From Deltaproteobacteria bacterium (lineage in GTDB: Bacteria > Desulfobacterota > Desulfarculia > Adiutricales > Adiutricaceae), in the NCBI GenBank assembly GCA_031278835.1, contig JAITJP010000277.1:1-11003 (forward strand): a DNA stretch of 11,003 nucleotides, in the 5' to 3' direction. A program made the translations under genes and the position numbers. Under the pieces are notes generated by a model that saw only the letters and a list, made by a program, of their open reading frames with translations, made no database searches and was not told the origin of the DNA. Shown here in pieces: positions 6,455-11,003 of the stretch; position 1 is the first letter of the stretch, and every line of letters begins with the position of its first letter.

Positions 6455-7249
6455 TCAGCCTTCCGTTTCCTCGATAACCATGGTCCCCTTTGGAATAACG
6501 AAAACGAATAAGTCATCCTCAAAACCGGGGTTAATTTTCTGTTTTTCCAAGAAAAAATCGGTCTTTTCGCCGGTCAAAGAACTTAGCCTAAATCCGGTCA
6601 GGACAAAGTTCTGGTCGCAATAAATGATAATTTGACCGGCCTGGTCCGATCCGCCTTTGTCTTCCAGAATCAAACCGGTTTGGCCTTTTCTGACATCGTC
6701 TTTGGTGGCTTCCTTAATGTTAAATTTTTCTTTAAGGGTATTAAGGCCAGACATGAAAGTCAGAAGCGGGGCCAATTCCCCGGCCAGATCGATATCTCGG
6801 TAAACCCGGACCTGTTTGTCGGTTGGCATATACCACCAAACCGTCTGGCCGTCGGTCATCAAAGCTTCTGGGCTGGGTAATTCTTGATCCAGCCTAAGCT
6901 TGGAGAGCTGTTTCCACTGAATAATTCCCGTGGCCGTCTGACTGGCTTGGGAGCGAAAAATATTGTCCATGGCCGGGGTGGTCGTGGTTCGGCTGTAATT
7001 GGCCGAAAACGACTCCAAACCAAGGTAGCGTTTGGATAAGCCGGTTAAGGCCTTTTCCATGGAGGCCTTATCGGCCATGGCTAAGCCCGGGCTTAAAACC
7101 AAGATCATCAAGCTCAAGACCAAGGCGCCCAGCCAAAAGCGCCCATGCCCAGCTCCGAAGCCGGACTTGGGCCCCCGAGGGGATAAAGGAAGCCCGGCCG
7201 GCGAGAATATTTCTTTTTTGTCGCGTTTGGTGATTGACATATTATACAC
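6455..7249 (-). CDS. lolA: LolA-like periplasmic lipoprotein carrier protein
   Basis: A 264-aa exported protein related to LolA, which carries lipoproteins across the periplasm from the LolCDE complex to the outer membrane. A long basic N-terminus leads into a hydrophobic segment (about 38-56) and a signal peptidase site AMA|D after residue 59. The mature part shows LolA hallmarks: LESFSANYSR (78-87), GIIQWKQLSKLRLD (108-121), then LMTDGQTVWWYMPTDKQV (130-147). The GTG at 7249 has AGAGAGA 8 nt upstream; the ATG at 7240 is a rival start with poorer spacing. It sits about 76 nt after the TraB-like gene and before nadA, suggesting co-transcription. Divergent LolA-fold proteins can have other lipid roles, so the exact cargo is inferred. 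Confidence 0.82.
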   Translation of the reverse strand: MYNMSITKRDKKEIFSPAGLPLSPRGPKSGFGAGHGRFWLGALVLSLMILVLSPGLAMADKASMEKALTGLSKRYLGLESFSANYSRTTTTPAMDNIFRSQASQTATGIIQWKQLSKLRLDQELPSPEALMTDGQTVWWYMPTDKQVRVYRDIDLAGELAPLLTFMSGLNTLKEKFNIKEATKDDVRKGQTGLILEDKGGSDQAGQIIIYCDQNFVLTGFRLSSLTGEKTDFFLEKQKINPGFEDDLFVFVIPKGTMVIEETEG

Positions 7250-7287
7250 TAGATAAGTCTCTCTTGGTTGGTTTTTTCCCGGCCGCC

Positions 7288-7307
7288 GTCAATTGACCAT
7301 ATGGCCA
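7288..7307. other. Overlapping small palindromes between the TraB-like and LolA-like genes
   Basis: GTCAATTGAC (7288-7297) is a perfect 10-bp palindrome. It overlaps TGACCATATGGCCA (7294-7307), a 14-bp palindrome with one imperfect pair. No T-tract terminator is seen, so transcription probably continues into the LolA-like gene. Confidence 0.35.
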
Positions 7308-7325
7308 GGGCCTTTTTTCAGCGCC

Positions 7326-8282
7326 CTAAAGTTGATTGACCTCATAGCCGGCGGCTTTAAAGGCGGCGATTAGGCCGGTCTTACCAACCAGATGCGAGGC
7401 CCCGATAACCACAAAGGGGGCTTTAAACTTCTCCATGTAGGGCTTGAGGCGAGTAAACATGGTCTTATTTCTTTCATCGATCAAGAGGCGAAAAACCGGG
7501 GCCAGGTCGGGATTTTCCCTCAGGGTTTTAAAAAACAAATCTTCAAAACCGGCCGCGTCGCCTTCTTTCCAGCATTTAAAAATGGCCGCCGTCTCGGTGC
7601 CTATTTCGTCAAATTCCAAAAGGGTGCTTTTTAAAAATAACATGCCTTCGGACTCGCTAAAGGAAACCAAGGCGTCAAATTGCTCACTGGCCGATTCAAG
7701 TTCAAAAACCCCCAGACCTTTGGCGCTGGCCTGTTTTATGAAATGAACGTCAAGACCCAATTGGTCTTGGTAGCCCAGTACGTTTAGCTGAAGTAAGCCG
7801 AGGGTTAAGGCCACCAGCCAAGGGCGCAGCTTATTAAACATGACATCGCTTAATTTCAGATCTTTGAGGCGATCCCTTAAAAGTTCGGCCGTCTGGGCAT
7901 CCAAATGGTCCCAAATGGTTTCATTGCCCGGGTAAGTGGCCACCTTAAACAAATCTAGGTTCAAGGTCTTCAGATCAACTTTTTCCAGGTCAACCTCGAC
8001 CAAAAGGGCGTCGGATTTATTAAAAGTCTCTTCGATAACCGGCTTTAATGGATACATATTTTCCTGGGCCAAATGGACCGAGCCCAATAAATACAATCTT
8101 GGTCCTGAGGAATCAGAGACCCGCCAGAGAAAAGTCTTATCATCCTGGGCCTCGATGGCCGAAGCATACCCCAAAAACAAAACCAAGGCCAGAGACCAAA
8201 AAACCAGCCGGGCCCCGTATTTCAGGCCTTTAGCCAACCGGCTTTGCTTCTTGGCCCCGATTATTTCCTTTTCTCTTGGCAT
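7326..8282 (-). CDS. Exported TraB/GumN family protein
   Basis: A 318-aa protein of the TraB/GumN family, thought to be metal-dependent and protease-like (related to Tiki), though bacterial members are poorly characterised. Numbering from an upstream TTG (323 aa), a basic start precedes a hydrophobic segment (31-49) with a possible signal peptidase site near residue 50. Family motifs are LLGSVHLAQENMYPL (70-84, with GxxH at 72-75), LLVEVDL (98-104, E101), GLDVHFIKQA (181-190), FELES (198-202), LIDERNKTM (272-280) and VVIGASHLVG (296-305), all the expected conserved blocks. I chose the ATG at 8282 because GAGAGGA lies 6 nt upstream. It is the first gene of a leftward group with its own promoter about 90 nt upstream. 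Confidence 0.9.
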   Translation of the reverse strand: MPREKEIIGAKKQSRLAKGLKYGARLVFWSLALVLFLGYASAIEAQDDKTFLWRVSDSSGPRLYLLGSVHLAQENMYPLKPVIEETFNKSDALLVEVDLEKVDLKTLNLDLFKVATYPGNETIWDHLDAQTAELLRDRLKDLKLSDVMFNKLRPWLVALTLGLLQLNVLGYQDQLGLDVHFIKQASAKGLGVFELESASEQFDALVSFSESEGMLFLKSTLLEFDEIGTETAAIFKCWKEGDAAGFEDLFFKTLRENPDLAPVFRLLIDERNKTMFTRLKPYMEKFKAPFVVIGASHLVGKTGLIAAFKAAGYEVNQL

Positions 8283-8375
8283 CAAAAATCCTCTCAAAAA
8301 AATGGTTCTTAAAACAAAATCGCCGGCCCCCTGAACTAAGTCAGAAAAAAGCCAGCCCTATTGAGTAGCCTAGAA

Positions 8376-8404
8376 ATTATATCAATAGTTACCGCTTAAA
8401 ACAA
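8376..8404 (-). promoter_or_regulatory. Extended -10 promoter of the leftward TraB-like gene
   Basis: On the minus strand, TTGTTT (8404-8399), a 17-bp spacer and a consensus TATAAT (8381-8376) preceded by TGA, giving an extended -10. The predicted start near 8369 gives a leader of about 87 nt before the ATG at 8282. Confidence 0.7.
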
Positions 8405-8708
8405 ATTATCACTCCCGCCACTTTTTCCCCCAAAGGAACCCTAAATATCACAATAAACACCAAAAATATTGCTTACTTTACTTGCCCTCAGCCCTCCCTG
8501 GCCGGCCCCACTCATCCCTAGGGCTGACCCGCGGGGCTGGCCATTTGCCCCCATAGAAGTTACCTGGTGGCCCGGCCAGCCCAGGCGCCCTTTTGGCCGA
8601 TTACGGCCCCTCCCAAGCCTGCCCAGATCCTGGCCTATTTTTATTTAGCCCCGGCCATCAACCCTCGGTCCAGGGAGCCTGAGAGAATTACTTAGATTTA
8701 GCCCGCGT
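8405..8708. other. Intergenic region between divergent promoters
   Basis: No gene seen. It is AT-rich near the leftward promoter, then GGCC-rich at 8490-8600. GGGCTGGCC (8534-8542) can pair perfectly with GGCCAGCCC (8574-8582) or, with one wobble, with GGCCGGCCCC (8501-8510), so the two folds exclude each other. Confidence 0.5.
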
Positions 8709-8737
8709 TTGGATACTTACCCCAATTGTGGTATTAT
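8709..8737 (+). promoter_or_regulatory. Extended -10 promoter upstream of the DUF3786 gene
   Basis: TTGGAT (8709-8714), a 17-bp spacer and TATTAT (8732-8737) preceded by TGG (8729-8731), forming an extended -10. The predicted start is near 8744, about 240 nt before the GTG start of the DUF3786 gene. Confidence 0.6.
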
Positions 8738-8743
8738 TTTAAC

Positions 8744-8970
8744 TATCAATTTAGCCAAACCGTCAAAAGCCTGGGAAAAAAAGATTTCTCGCCCAAAAAT
8801 TAACGGTTTTGGCCAAGGGCTAAGTTGGCCTAGCCAAAAATTCATGGGACCAGCCCATCGAGCTTTTTTTGTCGTTTTTTTATGCCCATGGCCTTTTTTC
8901 AAGGATCTGGCTTTAGATTGGCTTTTTTTTACTAATCCAAACCAGCTAGGTTTGGATTTTCCATCCGGTC
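8744..8970 (+). other. Structured leader of the DUF3786 gene, possible small RNA
   Basis: In order: GCCAAACCGT (8754-8763) can pair with ACGGTTTTGGC (8803-8813) with one bulge; ATGGG/CCCAT (8844-8858) is followed by T7 (8864-8870) and another T7; and AATCCAAACC (8934-8943) pairs perfectly with GGTTTGGATT (8949-8958) around AGCTA, then TTT, 12 nt before the AGGAG ribosome site. Repeated T-tracts suggest either a small RNA ending near 8870-8881 or an attenuated leader. No known riboswitch class was recognised. Confidence 0.4.
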
Positions 8971-8982
8971 AGGAGATATACA

Positions 8983-9606
8983 GTGCGGGTCGATGATTAC
9001 AAAAACGCCTTGGCCTTGGCGGCCAAAGAACTCTTGGAACGCCCCCCCAACGAGGTCGCCCAACTCTCTGGAGCCAATCTGGACGGTTCCCTACTAAAAT
9101 TTTCCTTCATGAATAGGGAACTGGTGGTTTCGACCTTGAGCTATGTCGTGGGCTGGGCAAATCAAGGCCCGGAGGAAGAATTCGCCTTAACCGACGCGGT
9201 CATGGTCCTCCATTACCTCCAGGGGGCCAAAGGGCTTAAGCCCACCGGGGAATTCGTGGCTTACCGCCAGATCCAAGGCGGGGAATTTTACACGGCCGCT
9301 TTTCGAAAACGGGCCGAACTGCCCCTGATCGGCACTTTTGGCACTAAGCCCGGCTTACTTACCAAAACGGCCCCCCTTTTGGGCGGTCAAATGAAAGAAG
9401 GCATGGGCGATGAAGCGGCCATTTTTCGGGTCCTGCCCAATATCGACATAGTCACCATCATTCACCAAGGCGACGAGGAATTCTCGCCCGAAGGCCAAGT
9501 GCTTTTTGACAAATCCATTTCCGAGGCCCTTAGTATTGAAGACGTGGCCTGGGTCGGCTCGGCCCTGGTCTATCGCCTGATGGCCGCTTCCAAAAAAACC
9601 ACCTAG
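8983..9606 (+). CDS. DUF3786 family protein
   Basis: A 207-aa soluble protein with no signal or membrane segment. It matches my recollection of DUF3786, a family of unknown function seen mainly in anaerobes, sometimes fused to or near Fe-S domains. Matching blocks are LHYLQGAKGLKPTGEFVAYRQ (about 76-96), GGEFYTAAFRKR (99-110), LGGQMKEGMGDEAAIFRVLPNID (133-155), HQGDEEFSPEGQVLFDKS (161-178) and IEDVAW (185-190). There are no cysteines, so this copy has no Fe-S site of its own. The GTG start is supported by AGGAG 7 nt upstream. The gene stands alone behind a long structured leader and ends in a strong terminator. No function can be inferred from its neighbours. Confidence 0.82.
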   Translation: MRVDDYKNALALAAKELLERPPNEVAQLSGANLDGSLLKFSFMNRELVVSTLSYVVGWANQGPEEEFALTDAVMVLHYLQGAKGLKPTGEFVAYRQIQGGEFYTAAFRKRAELPLIGTFGTKPGLLTKTAPLLGGQMKEGMGDEAAIFRVLPNIDIVTIIHQGDEEFSPEGQVLFDKSISEALSIEDVAWVGSALVYRLMAASKKTT

Positions 9607-9669
9607 TAATTTTACCCCGAGCCCACGGCCAAGCCCCCCGCTCCGGGCCCGCTTAAGCCCAATTTTTTT

Positions 9670-9728
9670 AGAGCCATTTGCTAAAAGTCAAGACCAAGAC
9701 TTAGGCCAAATGGCTCTTTGTTTTTCTC
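9670..9728 (+). terminator. Intrinsic terminator of the DUF3786 gene
   Basis: AGAGCCATTTG (9670-9680) pairs with CAAATGGCTCT (9707-9717). Inner pairing CTAAAAGTC/GACTTAG extends the stem with a small bulge, and TTGTTTTTCT follows. It lies about 65 nt after the stop codon. Confidence 0.85.
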
Positions 9729-9736
9729 GCAAATTT

Positions 9737-9768
9737 GATAAGCCATACTTAATTAAGTATTGATTATC
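9737..9768. promoter_or_regulatory. Palindrome, possible operator
   Basis: ATACTTAATTAAGTAT (9745-9760) is a perfect 16-bp palindrome. GATAA (9737-9741) and TTATC (9764-9768) extend the symmetry at equal distance. It lies just after the DUF3786 terminator with no gene nearby on its right. Confidence 0.45.
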
Positions 9769-10308
9769 TCCCAATTTCTCCTTTACCAAAAAGGCCATTT
9801 TTCTTTTCTTTCACCTGGCCTTGGCTCTAAGCTCTTTGGTAGCCTAGGGCCTTTTTTTGAAAAACTTGGCCCCCATACCTTTTTCATGAGGTCCACGAGT
9901 TTTAAGCTCCCATTTTTTTTCTTGGCCCAAACCAAGTCAACCGCCCCCACCGCCCTCTTTCCAAAATAAAATTCCCCTGCCAATCGTTTTTTTTTAATGG
10001 CCATTTTTGCCAGCCTGAATTGTCCCAAAATAGCCGGCTAGCTTTGTCCCGAAATAGACAAAATCTTTGTCCGGGCTTTGAATTATGGTTTTGAAATTTG
10101 TCGTCAATATGCCCAAACGGCCCCAGCCAAATTAAAAACCAACTGATCCCACAGAAAAATTTGGCCTGGCCCAATTTTTTTTTTTTTAAAAAAAAAAAGT
10201 CGAATTTTCCAACCAAGGACAAAAATTTTTCTTGGCTTAAAATCACCAAAGCCAAGCGATTCCTTAAAACAAAATCCTGGCCCTCAGCCCCCTTTCCAGG
10301 CTAATCCA

Positions 10309-10409
10309 TAAACGGCCACATAGGCCCGTGGCCAGCTTTGACTAGCCCAAACCACTTCCCATAGGGCTAAAGCGTTTTAAGCGCTCCAGGACCGCCTAAG
10401 GGCCGTTTA
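10309..10409. ncRNA. Potentially structured RNA element of about 100 nt
   Basis: TAAACGGCC (10309-10317) is an exact reverse complement of GGCCGTTTA (10401-10409) and could close a multi-branched fold. Inside are GCTTT(GAC)TAGCCC against GGGCTAAAGC and AGCG/CGCT. An alternative GGCCAC/GTGGCC stem competes with the closing stem. TCTGG/CCAGA follows at about 10420-10435. The pairings are visible; that it is transcribed is inference. Confidence 0.3.
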
Positions 10410-10493
10410 CGGGGCAGGTCTGGCCGTAACCAGAGCTACCCAATAATGGGCCCTTTTTGCTTGGCTCGGGCTGACTTATCCATGACCTGACTA

Positions 10494-10669
10494 GGGTTTT
10501 GTTTTCGAAAAACCATTAAAAACTAAACACTGTTTAAAATATCTTATACTAAAATTTATTTTTTATTGGGCTGTTGTTAATACTTATTGTTCTAAGAATT
10601 TTAATTTTGTTGTGAGAATTATTTGATTTAGACTTTATCTTTAATAATTCAGACTAAATAATCTTTTAG
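10494..10669. repeat. AT-rich long direct repeat, copy 1
   Basis: About 176 bp, roughly 85% identical by eye to copy 2, with a 329-331 bp offset and a few small indels. It begins with a TTTTCGAAAA palindrome. A central block from AAACTARACACTG through CTTATACTAAARTTTATTTTTTATTGG is almost unchanged between copies. No coding frame. Confidence 0.85.
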
Positions 10670-10824
10670 CATGTTTATTAATTTTTTAGTTGTGATTTAA
10701 ATCCGTTGTCTAGTCGTTATGGCCGTTTTTTAAAACCCCTGAGCTGAGAAAATTTCTTTGACCTTCCGGTGGCCAGGCGGCCGGGGCAAATTATATTTGA
10801 GCCAAATAAGTCCTGAAATTGTCT

Positions 10825-11000
10825 GGGTTTTTTTCGAAAAACGATTAAAAACTAGACACTGTTTAAAATATCTTATACTAAAGTTTATTTTTTATTGGCT
10901 TCTAACTGATTCTTATTGTTTTAAGAATGTTTTAATTTTTTAACGAGAATTATTTAATTTAGACTCTGTCTTTATTAATTTAGATTAAATAATCTTTTAC
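10825..11000. repeat. AT-rich long direct repeat, copy 2 (at window edge)
   Basis: Same element and orientation as copy 1. The match runs to within 3 nt of the window end. About 155 bp of mixed, non-repeated sequence separates the copies, including a GC-rich patch at 10761-10785. Further copies may lie beyond the window. Confidence 0.85.
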
Positions 11001-11003
11001 AAT

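Larger units (their letters stand above)
9729..10493. other. Gene-free region with several palindromes and a homopolymer block
   Basis: No credible coding region on either strand; open frames here are low-complexity and lack ribosome sites. Visible items are the 9745-9760 palindrome, TTTGTCC repeats at 10020-10072, a T13 then A11 block at 10175-10198, an 8-bp hairpin CTTGGCTT/AAGCCAAG (10231-10256), and the potentially structured element at 10309-10409. Confidence 0.55.

Noticed and set aside
7234..7262. Plus-strand promoter with TTGACA at 7234-7239
   Set aside because: No acceptable -10 at 16-18 bp, and it would only transcribe antisense to the TraB-like gene. The TATAAT on the minus strand at 7246-7241 overlaps the LolA-like start region and has no -35.
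8480..8680. Housekeeping RNA (SRP, 6S, RNase P or tmRNA)
   Set aside because: The conserved sequence blocks of these RNAs that I know were not found on either strand.
8709..8996. 95-residue plus-strand open frame in the DUF3786 leader
   Set aside because: It begins at the promoter -35 itself, overlaps the true gene start and has no recognisable protein features.
9902..10255. 117-residue minus-strand open frame
   Set aside because: Low-complexity, rich in K/F/W from homopolymers and GGCC, no ribosome site and no family resemblance.

Overview
The window reads as a chromosomal segment of an anaerobic Gram-negative bacterium, most likely a member of the Desulfobacterota (former Deltaproteobacteria). 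The clues are a LolA-type lipoprotein chaperone and exported TraB/GumN protein (an outer membrane is implied), a DUF3786 protein (a family I know mainly from strict anaerobes), an O2-sensitive Fe-S quinolinate synthase, and a cofactor-independent phosphoglycerate mutase. This placement is inference from gene content; there is no rRNA or other marker here. Genes are GCC-rich and of moderate GC. They are separated by unusually long spacers that switch abruptly between GGCC-rich and very AT-rich DNA.

Layout. Positions 1-148 hold a 37-bp tandem repeat that ends just before the first gene. Two ABC ATPase genes follow (161-1093 and 1246-1860). They are the D-type and F/E-type halves of a Dpp/Opp/Nik-type importer whose permeases and binding protein must lie outside the window. 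A spacer of about 700 bp (1861-2569) has hairpins, a 42-bp tandem repeat and a promoter/RBS for gpmI (2570-4132), which ends in a strong terminator. A GC-rich then very AT-rich stretch (4200-4839) carries a near-consensus promoter and a series of hairpins in front of a solitary N-terminal half of an IS630-type transposase (4840-5310). A bidirectional terminator separates that gene from a leftward group: exported TraB/GumN protein (8282-7326), LolA-like protein (7249-6455) and nadA (6324-5386). A 26-bp near-perfect palindrome lies between the LolA-like gene and nadA. The leftward TraB gene has its own extended -10 promoter. About 300 bp away, a divergent extended -10 promoter faces right, toward the DUF3786 gene (8983-9606), through a 240-nt leader rich in hairpins and T-tracts.

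The last 1.3 kb (9730-11003) has no convincing gene. It contains a 16-bp perfect palindrome, short TTTGTCC repeats, a T13A11 block, a roughly 100-nt potentially structured element (10309-10409), and two copies of an AT-rich direct repeat of about 176 bp spaced by about 330 bp. The second copy runs to the window edge.

The protein-coding content is mostly ordinary: nutrient import, glycolysis, NAD synthesis and envelope biogenesis. The unusual material is in the spacers and in the stand-alone IS630 HTH gene with its elaborate leader. No CRISPR array, tRNA or rRNA was recognised.
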